Below, piece after piece: positions 38,201 to 53,200 of a stretch of DNA of 64,000 bases. The stretch is from Terebella lapidaria (taxonomy: Eukaryota; Annelida; Polychaeta; Terebellida; Terebellidae): NCBI GenBank assembly GCA_949152475.1, contig OX424566.1:11245177-11309176 (forward strand), in the 5' to 3' direction. How positions within the stretch are numbered: the stretch's first letter is position 1; every line of letters starts with the position of its first letter. The notes under the pieces were generated by a model. It ran no database searches. It worked only from the letters and a program-made list of their open reading frames with translations, and was not told the origin of the DNA. The position numbers were made by a program, and so were the translations under genes.

Positions 38201-41200
38201 GCCCACACCAGTGAGCCATCAACCACGGCGGACCAGCTGGCTGCTATCAACAAACAGCTGCAGCAGCAAGGGGAACAGGTTGCAGCACTTGCGTCACAAC
38301 TCAAGCGACGAGGTGAAGACCGTCACCAGGAGCAGGACCACCGCGAGAAACGTCACCGTGACGACCGAGATGACCGCGAGGAGCACTGGGACCGTCGCCG
38401 CTTCAACCGTCGACGCCCACACCGCGAGACTTCGTTTGACTGCGGACGATGTGGAACAACACACGGTCCACGAGCGTGTCCCGCGTTCCGAAACCAGTGC
38501 ACGCGATGTTCTCGGCGAGGACATTTCAAGTCCCAATGCAAGACCAAACTCGCCGTGAACCGGGAATAGGGACTTCCGCTCGTTCCGAACGAGAGCGAGC
38601 ATAAGCTAAGTTCACTCAATAAAGAAAGTGTAACTACAAATGTCAAAGAAAATGTAAATAACAGAAACGAACAGAATGTACATGTTAAATTGTCGGTAAA
38701 TGATACTGATAAAGGGAACGTTATTAGATTGAGTGTGAATGGTATTGGATGCTATGGTTTAATAGATACTGGTGCTAATGTGTGTGTTCTATCAGAACGT
38801 ATGTACAAGAAATGTAAACTGCACCATGGGTGTAAATTGAGTAAGAGTAATATAACATGCATTATTGGTGTTGGAGGTAAGATCATCCAAGTGCTAGGTG
38901 AGGTTGTTGCTCCTCTTATTATCTCCGGATTAAATGTATTTCAAAGTTTTCTGGTAATTCCGGGTGACAATGCCCCTGAGGTCATTTTGGGAGCAAACTT
39001 CCTATATGAGCAGAGAGCTACCATCGATTTTGGCCAAGGCACATTATCTATACAAGCAGGTTTGGTGACTGTAAATTTAGAACCCACCAGTGCAGCTAAA
39101 ACTCAGGTTTGCCTGATTAAAACCATGACAGATGTCACTGTAAGTGCCAAAAGTGAGTGTCTGCTGCCAGTAAAGATTGCAAGCCCGAAGCGCTCAGCTC
39201 ACAACAACAGTGACAGTGACTTTGGTCTACTCCAGCCTGCAGTGTCCTTGCCCAAAAAGTGGAGTGTAACCGGACCAAGATGTGCCGTCTCACCAGTCAA
39301 CAACACCTGTGTGTATCGTCTGCTGAATCCACATCAAACAGACTCCATCATTCCTAAAGGCACAATCCTAGGCACATACACCCCAACAAAGGATGCAAAT
39401 ACATCGCTAATTTACATGGCAGATACACCATCAGAGTTTGCACCACTAATCCACTCATCCGAACTTAACCCAGAAGCACCAGAATACATTCCTGGAAATA
39501 CAGTCGCTGTAGCAACAACAACAGCAAAAACGACAGCTACATGTACAGACTATGTAACCAGACTTCTCGAATATGACTCTCAGAACATAATCACATCAGA
39601 CAAGAATGTCAACAGTGACTCACAACATGTCAACAGTGACTCACAAACTATCAACAGTAACTTACAACATGTTAACAGTGTCTCTACAGAACATAATTAC
39701 ATCCAAACTGCTAAACATCTAAATGTTCAAGTGTCTGAAACACTGTCAGGAACTGAAAGCGACAAATTGATGGCACTCATCGGTCAACATCGAGATTGCT
39801 TCGCAACATGCACAGAGGAGCTTGGATGCTACAAGGGATACAAGCATGTGATCGATACTGGAGACCATCCGCCAGTAAAATCGCGATTCTATCGCACATC
39901 ACCAGCTCAAAAACAAGAGATAGAACGACAAGTGAAGTCATTGATGGACAAGGGTATAGTTGAGCGATCCACAAGCGACTGGCTATCACCAGTAATACTT
40001 GTCAAAAAGTCTGACAACACATGGAGACTAGTCATTGACTACAGAGGTCTCAACAAATTGGTGAAACCTGTCTATTTTCCGCTCCCTCGTCATGAAGATG
40101 TAGTTGACGCTCTTGGAGAGAGAAAAGCGACTATCTTCTCAACACTGGATCTGGCACAAGCATTCTTACAGACCGAACTCGACCCTGCAACGAAACATAA
40201 GACAGCATTTATAACACATCATGGTGTATATCAGTACACTAGAACTCCCTATGGTCTGTCAAATTCACCAGCTAGTTTCGGTATTGTGATGTCACGTGTT
40301 CTTCAAGATTTTAACTAGACGCTTCCGGTCGCCTACGACCGCTTGGGTGTATCCCCCGTAGCCCTATCATCCCTATTGCCCCAAATATATCGCTGATGTA
40401 CATTGTGAGTGTGAAACCTTTCAAGCTTATTGAAGGTCGAATTCAAGATCACCACTAAAATCACTGCATTCGAATTTCCATTTCGACATGTTCGAAAAAA
40501 ATAACGAAATTACAGCCAGATAAAAGTTTTCACCTAAAGCTATATTTCAACTCAGAATATTTGACAAACTTGGTTCCAAGTTGCGAGATGACTAAATTGG
40601 AGCCAGATCGAACTTTTCACTATAAGTTATATTTCAACTCATACTATGTGCCAAACTTGGTTCCAAGTTGAAATTCAAAGTAAAAGTTGACCAAAACTAC
40701 ATTTCAAGATGACGAAATTGGAGCCAGATCAACTTTTAACCATAGTTAAAATTTTAATTCATAATATGTGCCAAACTTGGTTTCAAGTTGAAATTCGAAG
40801 TAAAAATTGACTTTACTGGTAAAAATAATGTTAACTTATCCGGTTACACCCATGAAATCTCTACTGGACAAAAATTTTAAATTGTTGAGCTCAATAATAA
40901 ATGTTTCTTGTCTTAACTATTTTTCTTGAGGTCAATAATAGACTTAACTAGTAAAAATGATGTTAACTTATTCGGCTACAGCCATGAAATCTCTACTGCA
41001 CAGAAGCTTTACCTTGTTGAGCCCAATAATAAATGTTTCTTGTCTTAACTATTTTTATTGTGGTCAATAATAGACTTAACTAGTAAAAATAATGTTAACT
41101 TATTCGGTTACACCTGTGAAATCTCTACTGGACAAAACCTTTACCTTGTTGAGCTCAATAATAAATGTTTCTCGTCTTAACTATTTTTATTGTGGTCAAT

Positions 41201-44200
41201 AATAGACTTAACTAGTAAAACCAATGTTAACTTATTCAGTAATATTGTTCTTTTTTCACCAAAAACATCAGTTCTGTATTCTGAACAAGAATCCAGTGCA
41301 ATTTGCTTTCATAGTACAGGTTATTGGAGTGATCACACATGTCAAAGTAGGTATTTTAATTGTCGTAATAAGTTAACCTCTCAAACTTATTAATATTTAT
41401 TCGATCATTCTGAAAAACAATAGCTTTCGTGTGATGGTCTTTCTCATTGAGCCTGTGCGATTTCATCATCATTCATCGAAAACTCCCACCCGTAGAGCGT
41501 TCACAACCCATGTGTGTTAAACAGGCTAATTTGAGCACAAAATGTTACGCCAATCGGCTATTTTGGTTGCTATGGCAACCAAAATCGATAGGTGTCCAGA
41601 TCTCACCATAAGACATGTCCATATGAAATATTATCAAAATCGGTTCATATTTGCAAGCTGCAGCGCGTTCACAAGAAAGTGTCTGCGGACGCGGACGCGG
41701 ACGCGGACGCGGCGGCGGCGGCGCGACGATCGTAAATCCATAGTATCCGCCGAACTTTGTTCGGGGGGATACAATTACATCTTCACGTTAACTTACGCCG
41801 ATGATATTCTGGTATTCTCATCAAGTTTTGATGACCACATCTCCCATCTGAGACAAGTCTTTGAACAATTGCGAAAGGCAAATCTAACTTTGAAACCGAC
41901 AAAGTGCATCTTTGGAGCAAATAAAGTAAAGTACCTCGGTCACGTTCTATCAAGTGATGGAATTTCCACCGATCCCGAGAAAACAAAAGCTATCGACACA
42001 TTCCCTAGACCTGAATCAGCAACACAGATCCGAAGCTTCTTGGGATGCTGTCAATATTACCGGAAATTCATTCAGGGATTCGCCAAGATATGTGAGCCGT
42101 TAAATGCACTTCTACGGAAGCAGGCAAAATTTGTATGGGACTCACGCTGTGAGGAAGCCTTCAAACTTCTAAAACTGAAGCTCACGTCCAGCCCTATCTT
42201 AGCATATTCGAATTTTGACAGGGAATTCATCCTCTACACTGATGCTTCAGGAGCCTCCATATCTTACATTCTCGGTCAGAAGGACACTGATGGGAAAGAA
42301 GTTGTCATAGCCTATGGTGGAAGAGCGCTACGTGACTCTGAACGCAGATGGGGTATCACAGAGCAGGAAGGCCTTGCATTGATTGAAGGTATCAGACACT
42401 ATCATGTATACTTGTCTGACCGTCCCTTCACTGCCGTGACTGACCATGCTGCCTTACAGTTCATACAACAGAACAAGATGACTACTGGACGTCTAAGCCG
42501 ATGGGCCATATTTTTACAGCAATATAGAGTCAACATTGTCTATAAGAAAGGCTCATTCCACAAGAATGCTGATTCATTGAGTCGTCGAGTATATCCTCCG
42601 ACAGTACAGCCGCCTTCAACATGGGTGACTCCAGCAGCAGTCAACACAATGACACTGATCACTGCAAATGATGACAAGGAGAAAGCAGAAGATAGATACA
42701 CTCAGCTTAATGCTGCCAGATACTTGGCTTCAGTCATCAATGTCAATACCCCGAACATCAAGGACTTACAGCGGGCCGATAAGCAGCTCATGAACATCAT
42801 TTCCTACCTAGAAGATCGTAAGCTTTCTTCTGATATTGAAGATGAGCAACGATTCATCGCCGAGAGTCACGAGTATGTTGTAGATGATGATGGGTTACTC
42901 TATCATATCTACATTCCACGAGGCAAGGGACTCCGTGCGGACTGCCTTGTCAAACAACTAGTGGTCCCGGACTCCCTCAAACATGAAGTCCTCCTCAGTT
43001 ACCATGACTCATTACTAGCAGGTCACCAGGGCTTTGATCGAACATACCATCTGATTCGATTGAAGTACTTCTGGTTGAAAATGTACAGCGAGATAAAGCA
43101 ATACGTCAAGTCCTGTATTGCTTGCCAACAGAACAAGAAGGACAAGCACTGCCAACATAAAGCGCCGCTGAAACCGATTCCAGCAGAGGGAATTTTCAAG
43201 CGAGTCCATGTGGATCTTTTCGGACCCCTTCCTCAAGTGAATAGCTTCAGATACATACTCGTAGTCGTAGATTCCTTTTCGATGTGGCCTGAAGCTTTTC
43301 CACTCAAGACTCTACAGGGGAAGGAGATAGCCAAGATACTGTACCGCGATGTCATCTGCCGATGGGGCGCTCCTTATTCACTCGTTAGTGACAGAGGTAC
43401 AAACTTCTTGTCACAAATAGTGAAGGAGGTGTGCAAGCTGTTCAAGGTTGCGAAATACCAGACGACAAGCTGGCACCCCCAATGTAACGCCACGGTAGAA
43501 AGACGAATGGCACCACTGGCGCAAACACTTCGAATGTTCGTGAACAAACACCAGAACAACTGGCCAGACCTGCTTCCTTCCATAATGGCTGCTTGGAGAG
43601 CAACTCCTAGCGTCAAAAGTACCTTGTTCAGTCCTTACAAGATTCTCATGGGAGAAGAGATGAGGCTGCCGATCGACACCACGTTGATACCCAATAACGA
43701 CGTCATTCCAGACGTGTACAAACACCTGGAAGATATGGCTATCGACTTTAAGGTACTGCAAGACCAAGTGAAAGAAAATATCCAGCGGTCCCAAGCCGAG
43801 AATAAGCGATATCACGATCGATTCGCTGTGAAACCTAGTTTCAACCTTGGTGACCGTGTTTGGATAAATAACAAGAAACGAGTGGTTGGCCTCAACCCAA
43901 AACTTCAACCGAAGTACGACGGGCCCTACTACATCACAGACATTGCAGAAAATGACACATTTTCGCTCCGTGATTGTAGCACCCACAAACCACTCAAGTC
44001 CAGAGTGAATGCTGAGCGTCTTAAGGCCTACGTTTCACCTGAGACCAGACAGATACCACTCAATGAAGAACATCCAGCAGACACTGATCACCACCACGAT
44101 GCAGATGAACGTGCTGATGACGGTGAACCAAGACCCTCAACCAGTACAGACACTGACGCACAGGGAAAAGATGACAACAACACTGCTGAGGCTGACACCC

Positions 44201-47200
44201 CCGAAGACTCACTGCGCTCCGACGATGGAGAAAGAACGGTGGAGTCAATTTCCCGATGTCAGCGGTATAAAGGGAAAAAGTGGTATTTGGTCAAGTGGGT
44301 GGACCACAGGTTCAAGGAGTGGGTAACAGAAGATCAAGTTCCGGAAGAAGCGATCCGCTTGTTCCACGTGTCCCGCACCCAGAAAGGAAAGGCCAGGAAA
44401 GCGAAGAAGAGGAAGGCTTGTGTCTAACCTAGATACAAGACCACTAAAGGCACACTTAGTGACATGCATGTCATAGTTTTAACTAATGTGTTTTGACATT
44501 TAAGTAAGGGCTATTTGGCCATACATTCCTAGGTTTACGGTCAACACCCTGCAATACTCATGTGCGATACTCATTGGCTCTGTTTCTCCCAGAATGGTTT
44601 GAGGCACCGTCCCTTGGTAATCTCCAAAATTCTATTTCGGCTGGTACCTCCCAAATTATTTGTTTTGATCATTGAGGTTACCCATTGATGATTCTTTAGG
44701 CTATAACGTTAGAAGCACCGTTAGTGCACAGTATTATTGAGCGATATACACATCCTGTGTATGTCTTGTCAACCACATTAGGCACTTGATTGAACTTACC
44801 TTCTGTTCACAATTTGCTACAAGTGTATATATCACGTGCTGTCAATTCTATTTGAGTTGTGTCAAAATATGCTTGTCACCATTACATGTATCACCAATAT
44901 TTACATGTATAAAACTGGCATGAACCAGAAACAAGATTGAAATGCTGACTGCATTTGTATTGTATTATACCACATCACAATGATATATGTGTCAAGTATT
45001 GTTTCTTAGGAAAGGACACAAGAAATTTGAGCATTGTCATGATTATATATATACATATATTATACTAGGATATCCAGAATGTCAGCTTGTGTTCTTCTAC
45101 AATATGCATCTATATTTCCCTTTACAAAGAAGAAACAAAAACAGGAGTTTTTGACTAAACGAAAGGGGCAGATATCAGAGTTTCAAATTATTAATTGTTT
45201 ATTAATTGATAATTAGCTATTAATCTATTTACATTGTTACTCAATCATGTATCCTTGATTGACAAGTACTGTTTATTGTCATGATTAAGTCAATATATAA
45301 ATTACATAATTGTTATGTAATAAATTATAAGTTATATAGTAGATTATGTGATAACATAACTATCATTATGAATAAGGTGTATATGTGTACAACAACAGTA
45401 TATCAGTATTATCTACAATATAAAAGAATTCTGTGTTTGAACCTTTTGTACTAAGTGACCCACTATCAGAAAATTGTTACGTCCATAGTCGAGTACGTTT
45501 GTACCCAGCAACATTTTGAATTTGAATTTCCTTTGTTTCCATCTAAGTTTTCCATATTTGTAAAAGTAGAATTAGCATAAGCTTGGTATTTTCAAAATTC
45601 AGGATCCCGATTGGTTTATCCATATCGCACCAGTCCCCCAGGTATTGTACACGAGCGCCAAAAATGATTTTGTGCTCAGTTGAGTTTTGGACACCGGCAC
45701 GCCCGGCAGCACTTTACAATTGTAACAATTACGATCGGATTTAATAAAACAAGACTGGATATTCTACAACTTGCCTCTCGTTACGTTTTCATCAAATAAC
45801 CATCATCTTCAAGCTCTACCAAGCTAATTTCCCACAATATATTTGGGGCAACAGAGATGATAGGGCTACGGGGGATACACCCAAGCGGTCGTAGGCGACC
45901 GGAAGCGTCTAGTTATGAAAGTGGAAGACAATTGGGCCATGTAGGTATTAGTTCCAACAACAAAAATTTCCTACATACATGTACATTACAATGTATTTAA
46001 CCCCAACTTTAGTCAAATTTCACCAAAACAGTCGATTCGATTCTGGATAAGAAAACACAGATTACGGGTACTTGAATTGTGTTACAATAGATTGAACCCT
46101 CATGTACAATATCTTCCTACACAAGTACAGTACACATTGCAAACACTGGGAGGCAACACTGTAGCCTACATTTTCCAGTACCCAGAGTTAACAGGCCAAG
46201 GCATTTATACATGCTTGACCTATTACCACTCTCCCTTTGTGTTTCAGCACAGACCAACCTCACCCCCCCCCCCCCCAGCCTTCGAATACAACCTTCCCTT
46301 TCACCCCCCCCCCCCCCCCCCACTATGACCATTACATTAGCCATTAACCTCACAATGTTTGCTCCAAGTTGGAACAAGTGGTCAAAAGCCTCCCAAAGCG
46401 CCAATCCAACTCCTGTTTACTGCCTGTAAATCCTGCGCCTTTACCTTAGGAGTTATTCCCGAGCGTCTGGCTCAGCGGTGTCTGGCGGGAGTTAATGCCC
46501 CCTAGGGACCTGTACTGGAACTAGGGTGAACTCACACCCTGGGTGGCAACTATATAATGTACCAGGGTACAGGGTGTATACAGCAACAGTGGGGTGTCCC
46601 ATAGGAACTGTGCTACTGATATAGGGTGGTGCAATGTGGGGTGTCACAATGGAATTTTGTGCTACTGTATAGCTACACTGTAGTGCTACTGTTGTGAATT
46701 TGACCCAAAGGCCAGCACCTGTAAACATATTTGCTCTAAATTAGCAAAATTACAAATGTAGGTAGGTATTATTGTGCTCTTATTTATACATTGCAATTTT
46801 ACCATTTTTTTGTATAAAGTTCTACAATATATAGTAAAAGTAGCATTAAATGATACAGAACTTTCTTAACTCTACCTTTGACCATATTGCGCAACAGATC
46901 ATCACTGTTCAAAGGAACCAGTAACATCGGGAAATCCCGAAAGTAAACTTAACTTTCCTGACCAACCAAGCCAGATAAATGCACCCAAAAATAACTTCCA
47001 CTCGATAAATGCCGGGGCAGGGATATCACATCTCTGTATACATATGTCAGCGGGTATCGGCCTTTACTCTGTTTGACATGGGGATAAAACATCTCTGTCT
47101 GGACGGACAAATAAATCTGGAAGATTGCTCGTTGCCCCTGCTGCCAATATCAGCGTGAAAACAAGCCGAACATTGGCAAATCCCAGCTTCACCTCCGGAG

Positions 47201-50200
47201 AAAAACAATGTTTAATTTACTCTGAAGGCCGTTTTGCCTTCACCTTACATGTAATCACGCCCACCACATCTGCTCCAGCAAGTACTAGTAGCGAGTATGA
47301 AGCCCGAAAAAGAAAAAAAAAGTCGTCAAAATTACTCGCGGTAGGGATCAATTCTACTGACCAAACCTCTTGCAACATATGTCCAAGATATGTAAATACA
47401 AGGCTTGCCTTCCTGTTCTCCCACAACCCAACAACATCTCTGTCAAAATCAGGCCAAACCTCGCGAGTTCTTTCCAAATGCACTACCCCATCTTGATGTT
47501 AAACATGTCTGGGCAGTACCCAATATATACTGCTTAGAAATAGGAGGAAGGGGAGGGTGGGCGTACAGTTAACTTGATCCAGAATACATGTAGTTTGCAT
47601 GATCCAGAAGCCAGGAACAAGCTTCCGTTCAGACCTTGGAGATCAATACATGCTGATCACTGCTGGCCTCAGCTTGGTATCCATGAACTGCTGCCTGGGA
47701 AAATCCAGTTCACACAACACACGAAACACAAAGATTGTGCACAAGTTTGAGTTCAACAACAGCTTCAATGTTAGCTGCCTACCTTTATGGGTTAAATACG
47801 TTTTATGAAACGTATTTTGGAATATATATTACATGTATGTAATCAACCACTGATGGTTTTCATGATTAATGAATCATAACTTCTTTATGCTGAATATTAA
47901 AATACATGTACATGTATGTATTTTGGAGATGTGAAAAAAAGAAAAGCCATTTAACAACTGTACTATTTCATTTTTCAAGTATTTCAATTTTCAACAAATT
48001 TCAAGTATTTTGAAATTGCATCAAAGGAAGTTATGTGATTCAGTCCATTCAGCTAATATTATAGTACTAGACTGCACTAAATTTGAACAGTATGGGCATT
48101 TAACATACTAAAGTTGAGTGATAACCACGCTATTCCAATGAATGTGAAACATATATTTCTGGAGTATCAGCTCAATCTATGAACCAGAATTTTTCTCTTT
48201 CCCGAACAAAGTTAATGCACTTACAAGACAGTTAAGTCTGATATATTCTTTCCCCTACATATAATATCAGTGTACAGTGTAAAACATACAAGCTCTGCAT
48301 ACGTATGTAGGCAAGACAAAAACCATGATATCTGTCTATCTACATAGCAATGTCTGCAAAATTCCATGCTTGTAAGCAGACTGGTGATAATAAAAAAATA
48401 TCTTTTTTTTCACAATCCAATCTTTGCAACAATACCCTCTGAAATAGGATTCATATTTCTATCATTCATAATATATCATGCGTACAGCCAGAAATATTTC
48501 TGATAGAACTTGATCTTATCCAGGAATATGCAATGATACTTTGGCTGTAATTTTTTTCCCTAACAATAAACTGCACTTTTCACATATTAGTAACAAATTT
48601 TGTGTGTGAGATTCCAGATTTTTTCTCTCAATTCATTCATGATGTTAATGCAAAACATGTATGTGGTATGAAATGTTTTTAAACATTTTCGGAAGGGGGG
48701 GGTGGATATCATGATATGAAAATGTGACTGGTTTGAGAAGAAACACAAAACAGAAGAACAATCTATCGTGTGCCTACACTGGCCATATGCTCCCCAAATG
48801 CCTGGCACATGTCCAGAGCCTGACATCATATCTCTATTTATATTTCCCCCTGATTCCAGACAGTGGGTCGCTTACAAGGCCTACTTGACATTTTGACCTT
48901 TGCCCTTTGAGGGGCGCAACAACCTGTCAAATCTTGTCAAGTGTCATTACCCTGTAGTGCCGGTACATTGCAAACAAGATTGAATTGTCAAGGTACATCT
49001 GAAATCCATGAATTCCTACATTTGGAGTTTGGTCCCCGCCTTCATAGATTTGTAAATGATGCATGGAAGTCTGACACGAAATGATTATGTTTTGCATGTC
49101 TGGCATTTGATATATTGTACATGTACAGATTTATTAGTTATAAGTAGTATTTTGATTTTCTTTGTGGGTGTAGATTTGGTGTCTTCAAATCGTAATTTTG
49201 AGGGAACAAGCTTTCCTCAAAGCAACAAAACAAGGACTCAGAACATACATTCATGTGCTAATCAAGTATAAATTGATTTTCCTTTTTTAAAACCAAAATT
49301 TCAGAAGTCTGTACCCACCTTCCGCCAACAGCAAAATCTGATATCGCGTAATAGTAGGATCGCAGCACGTTCGGATCACCAAAAACCTCGTCTCCATAGG
49401 TGTTTAGTCGATTTAATACAATCTTTATTCCAGTAGCTGTCACCCAGTCCTAAAAAGTGGAAAATATAGCAAATGGAGTGAGTTTCACAGGCATCAATGA
49501 TTTCTTTCCACTAAATTACCATCTTTATTACAAGATAAAACCTGTGCAGAAAATATATTAGATTTACATCTACAAGTGGTGATACGTTGAAACATAGTTA
49601 TAGTACATACATACAAATTTGAATGCTTAGCAACCAATTCCGAGAACACATAGAAAGAAAAAATTTTCATTTATTATGTCTGGCAAAAATTTTCCACACT
49701 ATTTTTACAGTTCAAGATGCCCGAAAAAGGTGCATGCCTTCGGCAGACATCAAACGTCTGAGCAGACAGGCGTCAAAACTGCCAATTATGTGTATGATGA
49801 AGCGCTCTTGCCAATTTCGCCTCTTCGTACATTGTACCATTTCACTTCACCCAAACAGGTAATAATTTTTCAGAAAGAGAAGCCTATCTTTCCTCAAGCA
49901 ACCCCTTACCTAGATCACTTTCTCCTCATTTCTCATCCAGAACCACACACGTGCCGAATGATTTTTTTCTCCCCGTCATAATTACAGTGTGTGAGCGCAA
50001 ATATTTACGTAACACTTGCAGTCCACAATGTAACATTTACCGGCAAACGAAAAATTCTAATTTTTTCCACTGAATTTTGTGTTTCACTTCTAGACCAATG
50101 AGCTACTGTGACAGATTTTTTTGCCACAGCCAAATACCAATTGATACTTATTATTGTAGGCTAACTCACCTGTAAATCGGCACTTTCGTCGAACTCATAG

Positions 50201-53200
50201 GCGCTGGGTCGGCCTTCCAATGTGCTGAACGGCACGTTTCCTCCGGATAGCGGCGAGATATCGCTGAACTGGTCCACGCAGATCGCCTTTTTCTCATTGT
50301 CCCGGGTTATTATTTCGTTGCGATTTAGCCGGTATGTTCCTTCGCAAGAGTCACTGTAGAATTGATAGGGCACCCACGGGCTCGAGTCCGACGTCCGCTT
50401 GTAAATCGCAAAACTTTCGGGTCGACTCGAGTAGAATTTCAATCGGACGTATGTTATTTCATAGGATTTACCTGCAATGCGAATAAAATGCATGTAATTT
50501 CAGAGCTGCCATTGTGAATATCTGTGCAAGTTCACTTAAGGATGAATCAAACTTTTCAACCCTCATGAAAAACGCAATATTCAACCACCAAGCATGAAAT
50601 GAACCCACAAACTGTATATCCACAATTCAAACATACAGTAGTCCCTGCAAGATAAGACCTCACCTTTTGCAGGGAAAATGAGGTCTTATCTCACAGGAAG
50701 GCTTATTTCACAGGTTCAATTACATGTTAAATTGATCTTTGGGGAATATAAAAAAGTCTTTACAGACAGGGAAGTCTTATTTCGGAGGGGTCTTATCTTA
50801 CAGGGACCACTGTACATGTATATGTACAAGTACATACTGGGATAGCTATAAATTTTAATATACTTAGTATAATATTCAATGCTTGATTGTCAAGTATAGG
50901 CACATTTACCTTACAAGCGCAAATGTGTGAAATTGTGATGTTATTCTCAATTTATTAAAATGCATATTTTTTACATTCAGGTCACAGTTCTCAGCTCGTA
51001 AACTTGTGAGCTTTTCTCTTTCGGGAAGCAACTCAGATGCAACTATGTATTTTGTTGCCATTTTTGTGGAACGACATACAGACGTCCATGACTGTAAGGT
51101 GGACATATATTGTAGAAGTGTCCTTCCAGTACCAACAAATACACACAGAGGGGCACCAACTCAGGCAATGCACACACAGGCATAGGTCCACGGACAGCAA
51201 ATATTTACTTTTGACCAGGTCCTGTATTCCAAACAACACTGACCATGCTGGCTGTCAAAGGCCACACTATTGTATTGGAATGCACAAATCCCTTATGAAG
51301 TGTGTGAGGGCACATTTTCTTGGCTAAACATACATGTGAATATATGGCACTGTCTGCAAGGCAAGAGGCATGCTCAGCAATCAAACATGATCATGATTTG
51401 TGAAAAAATCGGAACCCATTGATGCGCTGTCCAAATTTTCCGTTTTATCTCAAGATTTTGCAAATTTATGTAGGAAAATCAGTGATCTGACAGAAACTAC
51501 CTACATGTACCTATACTCTGCATGGCAGAATTTCAATTTATAGATGCGTTTTTTTCTATGAGCTGATGTCCCAAAACATTTTGAGATGTATTTAATTTCA
51601 GGGTTACAAATAAATTTACATTGAATGTAAAGTTTTCTCCATCTACAATGTAAATGGACTTGGGTGCGTAACATCTGAAAATAGTTATACAATTTTCTAC
51701 AGCTCGTTAGCAGCATGTATAGGGGGGGGGGGGGTACACTTTAAGGTCAATAGGTGCAATTGTCCCACGAGCCATAGGGCACCTTATCTCTTTGGGAGCA
51801 TGGCATTCCACCCATTTAGCGTGTTTAGCGGTTAGCCGGCAGTCGAAACAAAACTGGCTGAATTGTCTTATCAGAATATTGGCTACTTGTGGTGAGGGGA
51901 GGGGAAATAAACCGCGGAAACTGCCGGAATAAAATGCCTGGGCCTTTTATCTTTTTGGATTATAAAAAGCAGGCCTACATGTAGATGCAGTCTGACTGCA
52001 TGGCCAGATAAGGCATGCAAAGGGTACATGTGAATATCTTGTTTGAAGCTGGTTCTCGCATGGATATATATTATATGTGTTCTATCAAGGCATACATCAT
52101 AACTTCAAAGACAATTTTGACTGATTCAAACAAAGCCATATATACTATAGATGCTAAATTAAGAACTTACAAGTGCAACGATTATCAAATACTTCTAGTC
52201 ATATCTTCATTATCATCAAGCACTGCCCTCCCTCGTCAATCTTCCATATCATTTAATAAACGGTTCCCAATATCTCACTCGAAAGAATGTGAAATAAAAT
52301 CTGAAACACCAAGATAGGTCAATCTATCACATCAATATTGAAGATACTATTCAGAGCGGGTTTTTCTGTGTTGACATCTGTGTTGAAATATCTGTAACTG
52401 TCACGCAATGAATTTAAGCACATTTTCAGTGTTTAGTGTAAATTTATTGGGTTCAAGGCCAATTTATTGAAATTTTGCAATGTATTATGATTGGTTCTAT
52501 TCAGGTAGCAAATTGCCTGTCAAATCTTTTGTTTTGTCTAATTGGCCCTAAGTTTGCAGCATATTTTTCATGTAACATTTTATCTGTCCAGAACAAGTGC
52601 ATGTAGGGTACGTATGCTTTTCAGAGGCAAAGCCACAAATTTCCATCATGCAAAAACTCTTACTTGCCCTGCTAGCAATCTACATTTTTTTTATCTAGAA
52701 CGCTTGTTTAGTAAATGGAAAGTTTTAACGAGTGAGATCATTAGAATAAAGCCTGACACCCCATAAACATGATAAATGATAGGAAAATACTACAAAGGTA
52801 TATGTATCTACTGGATATATCACGTATCCTCCACTAAATATGCAAATTCGTATCCAGGTAAAAACCCAAACCTACCACTGGCACTGAACATGACCTCAAA
52901 TACCTGTGCCATACATGTCGAGTCGCACGCTAATTAAAACCCATTACAATTCACGCCAGGCCCGTGAAAAAAATTGGCAAAACATTCGATAAAATTGAGA
53001 CATTCTGCCACTGGTATACCGAGCAGAGGCATGCTGATATTATGTTTCTCTTTCTATGATACATGATGATACAACCAGTTGGGTTGCCTGTGTGGGTCCC
53101 ACTGTCCTTTTTTTTGGCACGGGTGAGCATGCAATCACTTTGTTTTATGTTGAAGCCAGACGTGGTAGGAACAGACCCCTGTATTGTGCAGCAAATTTTA

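Larger units (their letters stand above)
34462..45838 (+). mobile_element. Ty3/gypsy LTR retroelement, young but broken, inserted in element B
   Basis: Two direct 666-bp repeats (34462-35127 and 45173-45838) look identical by eye. Between them are a gag region, a protease/reverse transcriptase region, and an RNase H/integrase region with a chromodomain-like end. A TGG-starting primer-site candidate follows the first LTR, and a purine-rich tract precedes the second. Flanks read GATAT and ATATTT, matching one short AT-rich target duplication in element B. The copy is broken: two further elements (36577-38169 and 40313-41775) sit inside it. Identical LTRs point to very recent insertion. It lies antisense to the laminin gene. 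Confidence 0.88.
30008..45914 (-). mobile_element. Helentron-like element B, reversed, split by two insertions, in laminin intron 3
   Basis: This is the same family as element A, read on the minus strand. The 5' end is at 45914 (AACTAGACGCTTCC, GTATCCCCCG) and the 3' hairpin is at 30011-30039. Its own sequence is 30008-31287, 33311-34461 and 45839-45914. The two inserts are another Helentron-like element (31288-33310) and an LTR retroelement (34462-45838). Internal tandem arrays match those of A unit for unit, including the 168-bp duplication at the 3' side. Insertion in the laminin intron left both neighbouring exons intact. Confidence 0.7.

Noticed and set aside
41542-41775. Start of the long 961-codon open frame
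   Set aside because: This part lies in element E and is only joined to the retroelement pol by the insertion. It was not annotated as part of a protein.
47125-47496. 123-codon frame in laminin intron 3
   Set aside because: No recognised family; low complexity with a Lys run; no splice signals linking it to another exon.
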